DNA of 64,000 bases, taken from contig NC_052399.1 in the NCBI RefSeq assembly GCF_009389715.1, forward strand, positions 4,604,938 to 4,668,937, given 5' to 3'. Within the stretch, counting starts at the first letter, position 1. Each line of letters starts with the position of its first letter. This document shows positions 11,546 to 22,153 of this stretch, in pieces. The notes under the pieces are model-generated. The model was not told the origin of the DNA. It made no database searches and saw nothing but the letters and a program-made list of their open reading frames with translations. A program made the position numbers and the translations under genes. Source of the DNA: Phoenix dactylifera (lineage: Eukaryota; Streptophyta; Magnoliopsida; Arecales; Arecaceae).

Positions 11546-14500
11546 ATGTCAGAGAAATCAATCAATCTTGAAGTTCATCTACCCATGATCTCTCCCGGGT
11601 CTGTGCATGCCACAGGAGCTGCTGAAGACTTCCAATCTCAGGATGGTCAAGTTATCCCTCCGAAGCTCAAATTCTTACTTAATCAGATACGATCCTTAGT
11701 ACCAAATCAGCTTACCTCTGACAACTATCTCACATGGAGATCTCAAGTCATCAGGATCTTCAGAGCCAGTGGTTACTATGGCTTCCTCGATGGCTCATCC
11801 ACACCCACCAGAACATCTGGTACCTTAGAGTCAACAGTATCCGAAACATGGTTCTTCACGGATCAATTTCTTGCCACAGCACTGAACTCCATCATTTCCT
11901 CCTCTGTTCTCCCATATGTAATTAATCTAGAGCATTGCTATCAAATCTGGGCAGCTTTGGATTGCAGATTAAACTCTGCTACTAGAACCCACATCATCCA
12001 GCTCAAAAATGAGCTGCATAATATCAAGAAAAGAGATCTATCAATGTCTCAATACCTTGACGAAATTAGATCCAAAGTTGATGCATTAACTGCTGCAGGG
12101 TCTCAGATTGATTCAGAGGATGCTGTCCTCTACGTTCTCAATGGGTTGCCACCTACGTATGACTCATTTGCAACTGCTATTCGGACTCGATCTTCCTCAA
12201 TCTCCCTGGATGAACTCTATGCACTTCTCTGTAGTGAAGAAATTATTCTATCCACTAGGGACAGAGAACAACCATCTCCAGATTCCACATTTGCTCTAAC
12301 TGCTGTTCAAGGACGAGGTCGCAGTGGCAGATTCTTCTCAACATTCAGAGGTGGCGGTCGAACTAGATCATTTCCCAGAACTGGTGGCTGGACCTCTCCA
12401 GGACGAGGCAACAGTGGCCGGTCCATCATCGAATGTCAGATTTGTGGAAAGCGTGGACACTCTGCTATACATTGTTGGTATCGCTTAGATACCAATTACA
12501 CCAGGAAAACTACATCATCTGGTCATCAGGCACTCTTCACTGCTCCGTTCCCAGCAGCCCCTTCCTCTGGCAATTGGATTCTCGATAGTGGAGCCACTAC
12601 TCACTTAACAGCAGATGCTTCACAAATCAACCATCTAGCACCCTTTCATGGCTCGAAGCAGGTCTCAATTGGGAATGGAGAATCACTTCCCATTCATCAC
12701 TCCGGCACTGGTATTCTTCCCACCCCATCTCACATCTTCCATCTTTCTCAAATTCTTCATGTTCCTGCCATCTCCCACAATTTACTGTCAGTTCATAAAC
12801 TTGCTGTGGATAACAATTGTCTTCTTATTTTTGATTCCACTGGTTGCATTATCAAGGACAAACACACCAACCAGACACTCTTCCAAGGACGATGCACTGA
12901 GGGACTGTATCCGATCCCATTCACCTTTGCTCAGCAGTCTTCTCAGCCTTCAGTTTCATCCAAAGCACTTCTGTCCACTCCTTCCATCAATCTCTGGCAT
13001 TCTCGTCTGGGGCACCCGGCTGACTCCGTCATCTCTCATATTGCCAAACACTCTTCCGTTCAAAGCTCCAGGAATCCAGCTGCTGTGTGTTCCACCTGCT
13101 GTATGGCCAAGAGTCACAAGCTCTCGTTTCACTCCGTGGGCATCCTCTCCAAAAATCCTTTGGAACTTATTCACTCCGATGTATGGGGACCTTGTTCCAT
13201 TCCTTCTGTCACTGGGTTCCGTTATTACGTTTTATTCTTAGATGATTTTTCCCGCTTCAGCTGGGTCTATCCTATGTTCTCTAAATCAGATGTATTCCAT
13301 CACTTTGTACATTTTAAAAATCTGGTTGAGAAACAATTTTCTACCTCTATTAAGATCTTCCGGTCTGATGGTGGTGGTGAGTTTAATAACCACAACTTTC
13401 ACACATTGTGCTCCTCTTCTGGCATTATTCATCAATTTTCCTCTCCTCACACCCCTGAGCAGAATGGCTCTGCTGAGAGGAAACATCGCCATATTTCTGA
13501 AGTGGTCCGCAGTCTTCTTATCCAATCTTCAGTCCCTGCCAAATTCTGGACAGATGCTCTGCTCACAGCGGTTTATCTCATCAACCGTCTTCCATCCCCA
13601 TTACTTCATCATAAGTCTCCTTTCGAAATCCTGTATCATAAGATTCCTGACTATAGCATTCTTAAAACCTTCGGCTGCCGTTGTTTTCCCTGGCTTCGGC
13701 CCTATGCACGCACCAAACTCTCTCCCAGATCCATTCCATGCATTTTTCTTGGCTATTCCACTCGCCATAAAGCATACAGATGTTATTCTCCTACAACGGG
13801 CAGAATGTTTATCTCTCGCCATGTTAGGTTTGATGAGACCCACTTCCCATTTTCCCAGCAAGCTACCACTTCTCCTTCTTCCACTGTCCCACTACCTTTC
13901 ACTCTTCTTGTTCCTGCATCTTTGTTATCTTCATCAAACATTCAGTCATCTCCTTCTACTACTTCACCCATTGTCTTACCACCACCCACCTCTTTCAGTT
14001 CTTCATCATCACTCTCCGCGTCCTCTTCTCTTACACCAACCTCTGTCACATCCTCTCCCTCTCTTCCTGGTTCTATTCCTCCCACAAAGCATGCTTCAAC
14101 ACACCACATGATTACAAGATCCCAAACAGGCTCTCTTAAACCCAAACAGATACTCTCCTTGCTCAGTCATTCCACTGATTCAGAACCTACGTGCTTCACT
14201 ATGGCTCATACCAACCCTCAGTGGCGCTCAGCTATGTCCGAAGAGTTCAATGCTCTTCTTGAGCAGGGGACTTGGGAATTGGTTCCTAGGCCTTCGAACC
14301 AACAAGTTCTGGGCTGCAAATGGACATTTAAAATCAAACGTCACTCCGATGGTTCCATTGCTCGCTATAAAGCCAGGCTTGTTGCTCAAGGTTTTCATCA
14401 GCAGTATGGCATTGACTATTTTGAAACATTTAGTCCAGTGGCCAAGTTCCAAACTATTAGGGTTCTCATTGCCATGGCCACTACACTCTCCTGGACCATT

Positions 14501-15712
14501 CGACAAATTGATGTGTCTAATGCCTTTTTACATGGGAAACTAGATGAGACTGTATTCATGGAACAACCAAAAGGATTTCTTGATCCTCTCTACAGTAATC
14601 ATGTTTGCAAATTGAAGAAAGCTCTCTACGGGCTCAAACAAGCTCCCAGGCAGTGGTTTGCTACCTTCACATCCTCCCTGGTTCAGCTTGGGTTCACAAT
14701 CAGCACAGCTGATCCTTCGCTTCTCTTATTTCATCAAAATTCCATCTCTGTCTATGTTCTCGTATATGTCGATGACATTCTTATAACAGAAAATAGCAGT
14801 ACTGCAATTACAAAGCTTATCCTTCAACTAAGCAATCAATTCAAGATTAAAGATCTTGGAGTTCTGTCCTACTTCCTGGGGATTCAAGCTCTCTACTCAA
14901 ATGCTGGAGTTGCTCTCAATCAGTCCAAATATGCTCAGTCTCTTCTGCAGAAGGCTGGGCTATCAGAGTGCAAACCTGTGTCTGCTCCTTTATCAACCAA
15001 GCAACACTCTTCGGTGAACTCTGCCCCATTCTCTAACCCAGAGCTCTTCCGCAGCTTGGCCGGTTCACTTCAATATCTCACTATCACTAGGCCAGATATT
15101 ACCTTTGCCGTCAACTACATCTGCCAGTTCATGCATTGCCCTCTTGAGGTTCATTATCAAATGCTCAAACGGATCCTCCGTTATATCAAGGGGTCAGTAG
15201 ATCACTCACTTCATTACACGCCCGGCTCATTCGATCTCTCTGCATTCAGCGACTCTGATTGGGCAGGGGACTCATCTGATCGGCGGTCCACCACTGGTTA
15301 TTGCATATTCCTTGGATCAAATCTCATCTCATGGATCGCTAAGAAACAACCCACTGTTGCACGGTCCTCTACTGAAGCTGAATACCGGGCTTTGGCAATC
15401 ACCACATCCGAAATCATCTGGCTCCGACGTCTTCTTCATGAGCTGCAACATCCGGCCACTACATCCACAGAACTGTTTTGTGACAACATCTCCGCTTTAT
15501 CTCAAGCTACGAATCCCGTCTTCCATGCTCGCACGAAGCATATTGAGGTTGACTACCACTTTGTGAGGGAAAAAGTTCAGTCCAAGGAAATTCGTCTTGC
15601 TCATATCTCCACTGAGGACCAACCGGCAGACATCCTTACCAAAGCTCTTCCTGTTCAGCGGCATCTTCGCCTCTGTACCAAGCTTCGAGTTCTACCCCCG
15701 AACTCAGCTTGA
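11546..15712 (+). CDS. Copia gag-pol polyprotein
   Basis: This open frame of 1388 codons carries the copia order of domains. They are gag (about 1-290), a CCHC zinc knuckle CQICGKRGHSAIHCW (about 297-311), an aspartic protease with DSGATTHLT (about 345), a pre-integrase block with LWHSRLGHP (about 482), the integrase core (from about 541), reverse transcriptase with YVDDILI (about 1073), and RNase H with DSDWAGD (about 1235). Integrase before reverse transcriptase defines copia, not gypsy. The length is typical for the family. It ends within the purine tract before the right LTR. Confidence 0.95.
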   Translation: MSEKSINLEVHLPMISPGSVHATGAAEDFQSQDGQVIPPKLKFLLNQIRSLVPNQLTSDNYLTWRSQVIRIFRASGYYGFLDGSSTPTRTSGTLESTVSETWFFTDQFLATALNSIISSSVLPYVINLEHCYQIWAALDCRLNSATRTHIIQLKNELHNIKKRDLSMSQYLDEIRSKVDALTAAGSQIDSEDAVLYVLNGLPPTYDSFATAIRTRSSSISLDELYALLCSEEIILSTRDREQPSPDSTFALTAVQGRGRSGRFFSTFRGGGRTRSFPRTGGWTSPGRGNSGRSIIECQICGKRGHSAIHCWYRLDTNYTRKTTSSGHQALFTAPFPAAPSSGNWILDSGATTHLTADASQINHLAPFHGSKQVSIGNGESLPIHHSGTGILPTPSHIFHLSQILHVPAISHNLLSVHKLAVDNNCLLIFDSTGCIIKDKHTNQTLFQGRCTEGLYPIPFTFAQQSSQPSVSSKALLSTPSINLWHSRLGHPADSVISHIAKHSSVQSSRNPAAVCSTCCMAKSHKLSFHSVGILSKNPLELIHSDVWGPCSIPSVTGFRYYVLFLDDFSRFSWVYPMFSKSDVFHHFVHFKNLVEKQFSTSIKIFRSDGGGEFNNHNFHTLCSSSGIIHQFSSPHTPEQNGSAERKHRHISEVVRSLLIQSSVPAKFWTDALLTAVYLINRLPSPLLHHKSPFEILYHKIPDYSILKTFGCRCFPWLRPYARTKLSPRSIPCIFLGYSTRHKAYRCYSPTTGRMFISRHVRFDETHFPFSQQATTSPSSTVPLPFTLLVPASLLSSSNIQSSPSTTSPIVLPPPTSFSSSSSLSASSSLTPTSVTSSPSLPGSIPPTKHASTHHMITRSQTGSLKPKQILSLLSHSTDSEPTCFTMAHTNPQWRSAMSEEFNALLEQGTWELVPRPSNQQVLGCKWTFKIKRHSDGSIARYKARLVAQGFHQQYGIDYFETFSPVAKFQTIRVLIAMATTLSWTIRQIDVSNAFLHGKLDETVFMEQPKGFLDPLYSNHVCKLKKALYGLKQAPRQWFATFTSSLVQLGFTISTADPSLLLFHQNSISVYVLVYVDDILITENSSTAITKLILQLSNQFKIKDLGVLSYFLGIQALYSNAGVALNQSKYAQSLLQKAGLSECKPVSAPLSTKQHSSVNSAPFSNPELFRSLAGSLQYLTITRPDITFAVNYICQFMHCPLEVHYQMLKRILRYIKGSVDHSLHYTPGSFDLSAFSDSDWAGDSSDRRSTTGYCIFLGSNLISWIAKKQPTVARSSTEAEYRALAITTSEIIWLRRLLHELQHPATTSTELFCDNISALSQATNPVFHARTKHIEVDYHFVREKVQSKEIRLAHISTEDQPADILTKALPVQRHLRLCTKLRVLPPNSA

Positions 15713-15719
15713 GGGGGGA

Positions 15720-15956
15720 TATTAGCTCATCCATCATGTATCTGAACAGCACGGTTACAACGTTTCAAACTGAAACGTTTCAACAGTTAAAACGGATTCT
15801 GGTGCTGTAACTGTTAGCTCAACAGAATCCGTTGGGAACCATCTCACTGTCTTACGCTCTATATAAACCCATGTAACTCAATGATTCGGGTATGGAAAAA
15901 GATATAGAAATCATTACTATCATTCTCTCTCAGTCTTCTCTATACAATCTTCTTCA
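15720..15956 (+). repeat. Right LTR of the copia element
   Basis: It follows the purine tract GAGGGGGGA and matches the left LTR almost exactly. The next five bases are CCACT, the target duplication. Confidence 0.95.
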
Positions 15957-15961
15957 CCACT

Positions 15962-17804
15962 GGCTTTCTCATCTGCGAAAACTAGTGACGAAACCCAATC
16001 AGTGGGAAGGCGACATCATCTTATCCAACTTGCAGAGCAGCCGGCATCAATTGCTACAAGGATACAGAAGATAACGGCAACAACATCTGATGTAAACCCA
16101 CTCGTCATGGTCATACGAGGAGATGTAACTGCTAACGCCGGATGGATGCATGATGCCGACCGGTACGTGCTCCAGCGGTTGGCACGCTATCCCCATCCAG
16201 TCGATCAGATGGAGAAGGAAGCATTTGCAGTCATATGAGAACCGCAGCGAGTCTTACACTCAAAAAGGGAACTGCGAGTTGCGAGCAGACCTTGATTGGT
16301 GGTGGACAACGCTCGAGAGGTCCACCAAAGATCGATTCGCAGCCTGGAAGCAGATGACGTGTTAAAAGTTTTGCCCTTCAATTGCTGTGCCCTGGCCTAT
16401 TCTGACCTAATGACAACTTCGGCCACTCCACAAAAGATAATCTCCTAGTCCAACTTTGCGTGGCTGACAAAAGAGACGCTCGCCAACTTGCAAAATGGAA
16501 GGAAGCCAGATTCCAGTCTAGTTTGGAGAGCTATTATTCCCTGCAATGATCGAGCACTACCGTCTGGAAAACTTATCCACTTTTTTCCAAAAAGGAATTT
16601 TTCTTTTCTTTCTTTTTTTATAAAAAACAAGGAAGCCAAAACGAGAGGGAATTTAACCAAGATAGCAGACATCTTGCTTCCCAGGTATCTTTGGTAAAGA
16701 TATAGTTCGTTCGACCCCTCATCCATCTTCATTCGCTCATCAAAATTTAGTCGCATGGGTCTCGTTTCCATGTTTATGCGGGATAATCATAGAACTAATT
16801 GCACCACAATTATAAGGGCGCGATGTGTAGATATAAAATGCCATGACATCCAGCAAATCTGAGATCCGTGTTAACCAGCCAGTTTACTCCAAAAGCTTAA
16901 GCTAACAAGGAATAGATCACCAATGTATATATAAGAGGATGACCACCATTAATTCACAAGAATAAATAATCATGCTGAGAAAGCAGACATTAATATGTAC
17001 CAAGTGCCAATAAATTCTGAAAAGAAAAATCAGTAAAAATACACTGGAAGGAAATCCTTTTCTTCTTCGTAAAATATCAGCCAGTTGGAGGCCCCACATA
17101 GAAGGAATAAGCAGGTGAAAAGAGATCTTAAGTATGCATACATGCATCATGGTCATGGTTGGCAGATAGATTCCCTGGTAAAGGAATTTTACAAAGAATC
17201 GGTCGGTTAATCGGGTGAGCTGGTCTCATCATGCACCATACCACCAGCCATTTGTGTTTGATGTCTGGATGCCGTTTCTGCGCAATTCGTGGACAAGGGA
17301 GCCATCTTTTTGCACAGGAATAAACAAATGATAGTTAAAGCAGAATCAATTCCTAGGTTGGAAATGCAAAAGCTACGTAGCCTCTGAGCTTAATCAATTA
17401 ACTGAAACGCATAACGTACAACAATCATGATAGAGTTACACGTCTAGAGAATTCAGCAGGTCAGCCTGAAAATAAATGAAGGCCAAGCAGTAGTAGCTTG
17501 GTTTCACCTACAACACCCAGCATCAAGGATATCCATAGTTCAAACAAGTATAACAACCCTGATGAATGAACTATACAAGCTTAAAAGGCTGGGAACAGTG
17601 ACGATGCAGATTATAATACAACCAGAAAGAAGTCACCTTATGTTAATATTCAAGAGTAGATTCCTCTTTGGTACATATCAGAGATGAAATATACAACCGG
17701 CCGGCCAGAAGGGCTAGCAGTTATGCCACCACAATACAAGATTTGTGTCTCATTTCACAGAGTGCTACGTACTCTTAGTTGCCAGAATCAGGTGAAGGTG
17801 CAGT
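15962..17804. other. Intergenic, no gene seen
   Basis: Both strands lack any recognisable domain. Several short open frames have no family signature. The end near 17740-17800 may hold the last codons of an interrupted minus-strand frame (see 17786-19548). Confidence 0.5.
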
Positions 17805-17874
17805 CACTACAGAAAAAGTCGGTTTGACCGACGCTTTTTTGCCGACGCTTGTAAGAATCAGGTGAAGGTACAGT
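17805..17874 (+). repeat. Duplicated CACTA 5' end with its flank
   Basis: About 70 bp, running from the flanking AGAATCAGGTGAAGGT through CACTACAGAAAAAGTCGGTT, occurs twice head-to-tail, so two CACTA termini are present (17805 and 17875). The second copy leads into the full element. Confidence 0.8.
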
Positions 17875-18380
17875 CACTACAGAAAAAGTCGGTTTTATCG
17901 ACCCTTTTTTGCCGACGCTTTTTACAAGCGTCGGCAATTTTCGGTCTATCATCTAAATGTGGCGACGCTTGTAAAAAGCGTCGGCAAAAAACGACGCTAA
18001 TTCATGCTGGTGTAATCGCAGGCCTAAAACGACGCTAAAAAGCGTCGTCAATCCCTTTTCAGAAGACCTCTTTCCCATGGGGCTCCTTTTCCTTGCCATG
18101 ACCTTCTCCCCCCTCTCCCCCCTCTCCACCCACCCCTTGAAAAACTACTCTCCATCGCCTCTTCTCCCCTCCACGGGCCGCTCAAAACCCCTCCCCCTCG
18201 CCGCCCTCCCGCTCCAGCCACGAGAAAGCCAGCTCCGCCCCGGCTCGGTCGCCGGATCCGGCAGCGGAAGCAGGGAGGGGAGGTGCGGAGGGTCTGGTGG
18301 CCGGATCCGGTGGTATTGGTTGCGGATCTGGCGGCGGACTCCTCTCGTTTGGTTGCGCATCTTTGTTCGGGTTCTTGTTG

Positions 18381-18794
18381 ATGGGGAACTGCTGGAGCGC
18401 GAGGATCAAGGCGGAGAGCCCCTGCCACAGGTCAGCTTCAGGTATGATGATGAACTGGTGAGGCTTTTTGGTTTTCGAGGCCTCTTGATGCTTGGCTATG
18501 GTTTTTTGGATGACTTTATCCATTTTTGGGGGGTCTTTAAGTTGAGATTGTTGCGCTTTGATCTGTTTAGAGAGTTATACTTCAATTTAAAAAGATTTGT
18601 TGCTTGCTATCAGCCAGCTAGTTTAATTAGAAAGTTTCATGATCATTTATTTTGCCTGCGTGCTTGAGTTGTTTGGGTCTTTCGATTTTCTTGGGCTATA
18701 GATTTGGGCAGTGATCTTGCGAAAGGTTGCTCTGACTTCTCGTAGCGAGGATGAGATCTTGCAATCTTCCAAGCTGAGGTGCTTCACCTTCAGT
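18381..18794 (+). pseudogene. Captured 5' end of an RLCK-VII (PBL/APK1-like) protein kinase gene
   Basis: 18381-18441 encodes MGNCWSARIKAESPCHRSAS, the acylated N-terminus typical of PBL/APK1/NAK kinases (Gly2 for myristoylation, Cys4 for palmitoylation). A GT donor follows at 18442. After an intron-like stretch, 18736-18794 encodes EDEILQSSKLRCFTFS, the segment just before the kinase domain in this family (compare EGEILQSSNLKSF). The kinase domain itself is absent. The upstream GC-rich part (18060-18380) is probably the captured 5' leader. It is a gene fragment with no kinase activity. Confidence 0.8.
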
Positions 18795-19130
18795 TCCACC
18801 ATCCGGCCATCCGGCCCCCAGGGCCTCATGTTCCCCATGATCGAGTCCCCCGGCGCCACCGAGCTCGCCGTTCTGCTGTTTCCCGCCGCGCGGCATCCGC
18901 GGGTCCGCCGACACAGTGGTGCGCGCCTCCGCCTACGGCATCGACGATGGCTACCTGGCGCGGGTTGACGAGGAGCTGCTGGTGATGTGCCAGGTGGAGA
19001 CGGCGGCGGGGCTGGCGGAGATCGAGGCAATCGCCGGCGTCGAGGGGGTCGACGTGGTGCAGATGGATCTGAGCGCGAGCATGGGGCATCTGTGGGATCT
19101 GAGGGATGCGATGAAGGAGGCGGAGAGGAA
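18795..19130 (+). pseudogene. Captured fragment of an HpcH/HpaI-family aldolase gene
   Basis: Directly after the kinase piece the sequence encodes GPQGLMFPMIESPGATELAV. In a shifted frame it continues with VRASAYGIDDGYLARVDEEL, LLVMCQVETAAGLAEIEAIA and VVQMDLSASMGHLWD. These are consecutive blocks of the plant HpcH/HpaI aldolase (2-keto-3-deoxy acid aldolase) family. At least one frameshift lies between the first and second block (around 18870-18885). A short in-frame loss has removed the GPL normally found before DLSASMG. Active-site parts outside this window of the protein are missing, so it cannot be a working enzyme. Confidence 0.8.
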
Positions 19131-21597
19131 ATTGGGAGGAATCGAGGCTCTGATTCAAAATATTTTTTAAAATATTTTTTTTAAAAAAATATTTATAACG
19201 ACGCTTTAAAGCGTCGGCGAAAACTCAAAACTGGTTTGGGCTTTCCTGACACTTTAAAGCGTCGGCAAATATCGTTTTTGCTGACGCTTTTATTAGCGTA
19301 GGGAAATCCCTGTTTTTACCGACGCTTTCCCTTAGCGTCGGCAAAAACCGGACCCACACCCATCTGCCCGACGTCTGACCCACGCTTTGGGATGCGTGGG
19401 CTGGAAATTCGCCGACGCTTAAAAGCGTCGGTAGAGACCAAAAAAACCGTCGGGAGATATCATTTCTTTTGTAGTGAGTAGAGGGAGTGGAAGTGGAAGA
19501 TAATGCACCTGCTCCATAATCTTCATCGAATCTTGAACTCAAACCCACGTTCTAAGCACTTCCTTACTAAAAATGTTATCCTAGGTAGAAAATTCTGGTT
19601 GCTAAGGTACTGTTTAACACAGAGAAATTACAATAAGAAAAAACACTACTTTCCGATCCTTAAGAAAAAAGAATGAAATGGTAGCCTAGTGCACGAGGCT
19701 CCCGCCACTACAGGATCTATGGAGGGTCAAATGTACACAACCTTAACCCTACATATGGAGAGGCTGTTTCCGTGGTTCAAATCAGCGACACCCACTTACA
19801 AAGAATGCAATTGATAATATGATACATTAGCTAAGAGCAGACAAGACCACAAAATCTTGCTTCCACATTTTCTTAGAGCATTAAACAAGATGATACATCA
19901 CTAACTACGAGGTGAAGGAGGAAAACTTGTATGAAGAAAACGTGCTGCCTTTTAGCATCTTCCAGGAGCATTTTTGTCTATTATTTACTGCTTGTAACAG
20001 AAGAAGGCTTCGATATGGATGAGAAAAGATTCACTACCAAAGCTGTGGAATTGGGATTATGCCTTTTCCATGATCACAAAATTACACCAAGAACAAGGTA
20101 GCTTGCTTCAGCAAAGCAATACAAATAGGGCAAAAAATTTCATCTACGTGATGTCCCTACATGGCCAAATAGAATTGTTGATCAAGTATGTTTAATTCCC
20201 TATTATCACTGATATACGAATCAGCCTCAGTCAATTATATAAGCATATCTTGATAATGTCTTGAAAGTTACCTGCAAAGGAAAAGAAATATGCAATACCT
20301 GAAGATAAGATTTCTTGTTATAGCCGACAAGATACGGATCAACAATTTCCACCAGCTGGGTCAATGAATCAAGGCTGTTTTCTAGATAGGATATCATCTG
20401 AAGAAAATAATTCTCTTTCAGCCATAATGTGACATGGCATAAATTCGATTGTACTTCATATCTACACTTCCATGCAGTAAAAGCTGGACTAATGGAGCTC
20501 AGATAATCAAGGAACAGTACACACAAGCAGATATTTCCATAAACTTAACCTGAATATTTTCTTGTAACTATATGAGAGGCAAGCTTTTTATGGTAGAAAG
20601 AAAATTATACAGTTGCGTAGCAAACGAGAAGGTAAGCTTACTGCCTGATTTAGAGAATCCAGAGAATGATTTCTCATATAATTCTGGGATAAGTATTTCA
20701 GTTCTTTACTTTTCATACCCTATTTAATGTTCATTTGCTTCATGTAGAACGTGCTGGTTAAGAGATATCTTCAAGAAAAGTTGAAGGACGAGTTCTTGCC
20801 AGCTACAATCTTCTTCGTAGGGTAATGCAACTGCTTCAGAATCTTCCGAGAATCTAGGACCCGCACCAACTTCCTAAGTGCTAACTTACCAAAAGTGATT
20901 CTAAAGTATCCACTTTCCTGCAATTGCACCCACTCCCGCTCCTGTAAATGCATCCGATTCTAGCAACGAAGACCATGTTATCTGGTCCTACATGCAAAAA
21001 AGAAAAAAAATTCATAATAATCACCAAATATTATACTTGTATTCAAAATCCTGTAAAAAGAAAACATGAATTTGAAAACCATTGCCAGAATCCAACTCAT
21101 CACCAGAACATCCAGAAGTACATACATAACCACAATATATAGACCAAATCAATGTTTCAAGTAATGGTGGCACAACAATATCCCAATGTATAAAATAGAT
21201 CCATGTTCAAAGGTATTGAGGATTTCCCACACTTCAACTCCTAGTAAGCTAGCTCCAACTTATGCAATTTATTGACAAATTCTGCAATAATCTTCAATTT
21301 TTCATTAGAAGATTCAATACCAAGTCTATATGGCAAAAGAACTAGAAACTCAAGCTTTCTGAGTTTCTAGTGATTTCAAATAATACTCTGCTTTCATCCA
21401 ATTACTTCACAAGTTATAAAATTCTCAGCTTGTATTCGTCGAGATGTTTTATCCACTTCAATATTTATCTTTAATTTCACCTTTTGGTCTGTATGACTAA
21501 TTTTCAAAGTTCTCCTGAACTCCCAAACTAGTTTCAATATGCTAGCAACAGTTCATTGGCTGGTAATGCAAGAAAACAATCAACACAAACACTTACA

Positions 21598-21645
21598 AGA
21601 TCCATAAGATAAATGTTTGAGAAGATCCATAAGATAAATGTTTGA
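21598..21645. repeat. 24-bp direct duplication
   Basis: AGATCCATAAGATAAATGTT plus TGAG occurs twice in direct succession within an intron-sized part of the LysM kinase relic. Confidence 0.8.
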
Positions 21646-22153
21646 GATATCGGGACTCTATCACACTCCAATTTCTACTAAGTGCTGGCTGATGAGTCAT
21701 AGGCTCATAAGGACAACTCTGAATGCATAAACATCACTGTTTTTGTGTCATGCACCCATCGCAAACATAGCTGTTACTCAAGTAAAACAATTTTATCAGG
21801 CCTCTCCAAAAGAAAAGCATTCTAGATTAAGAGGATCCCAGCTTCTAGGAAAAGGTTATTATTGATAGACATGTATATGAACATCAAAGATTTGCAGTGG
21901 AATGATAAGACCTTTGTTCATGATATTTCCAAGTAAAAAGCATGCATGTGGGGTTTATAATGCTTTTACCTTCCCATAATGGTGATTATGGAGTTGATTT
22001 AATCCTCTCAAAGATAGATTGAGGCCGTGAATGCAATGACCCTTTGAGAATTACTACCCATGGCCTCTTCAATCCACACGCTCTATCTATGAAAGTGTTG
22101 CTTAGCACTGGATCTCCAACAACTACAGCCCAAGGAAATGCTCTACTGGATGA

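Larger units (their letters stand above)
11235..15956 (+). mobile_element. Complete-looking Ty1/copia LTR retrotransposon
   Basis: The element has 238/237-bp LTRs beginning TATTAG and ending CTTCA. A primer-binding site follows the left LTR and a purine tract (15711-15719) precedes the right LTR. The 5-bp duplication CCACT lies at 11230-11234 and 15957-15961. One long open reading frame fills the interior. The two LTRs differ at only two places, so insertion was recent, probably well under a million years ago if plant LTR rates apply. Small LTRs and a single gag-pol frame suggest the Ale/Retrofit group, but the lineage call is uncertain. The element looks whole. Confidence 0.95.
17875..19476. 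mobile_element. Non-autonomous CACTA (En/Spm) transposon carrying host gene pieces (Pack-CACTA)
   Basis: The element starts CACTACAGAAAAAGTCGG and ends CTTTTGTAGTG, the standard CACTA termini, with a 3-bp duplication AGT on both sides (17872-17874 and 19477-19479). Both ends carry many subterminal copies of GCCGACGC/GCGTCGGC, the transposase-binding type of repeat. The 1.6-kb length and absence of transposase make it non-autonomous, needing an En/Spm enzyme from elsewhere. The GC-rich middle (about 18060-19170) is not transposon sequence but captured exons from two host genes. Confidence 0.93.
17786..19548 (-). pseudogene. Possible 3'-terminal coding exon split by the CACTA element
   Basis: On the minus strand, 19548-19477 reads GLSSRFDEDYGAGALSSTST and then PST, stopping at the CACTA border. 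Beyond the element, 17874-17786 continues in the same frame, VPSPDSGN then a stop, once one copy of the AGT duplication is discounted. An AG acceptor-like GCTTAG lies just upstream. With the element in place, the frame reads on into its terminal repeats for about 85 codons. The piece is short and matches no family I know, so it may be chance. If real, it belongs to a minus-strand gene at or next to the LysM kinase relic. Confidence 0.3.

Noticed and set aside
12648-14543. Long alternative open frames on both strands within 11.5-15.7 kb
   Set aside because: They are shadows of the copia gag-pol frame and contain no domains of their own.
18077-18667. 196-codon plus-strand frame and overlapping minus-strand frames in the CACTA element
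   Set aside because: They arise from GC-rich captured leader and intron sequence; only the kinase N-terminus and the exon after the intron match a family.
20140-20200. Minus-strand CATGTAGGGACATCACG read as a possible HRD-type catalytic loop
   Set aside because: The translation gives HVGTSRR and then a stop; it does not match the kinase catalytic loop.
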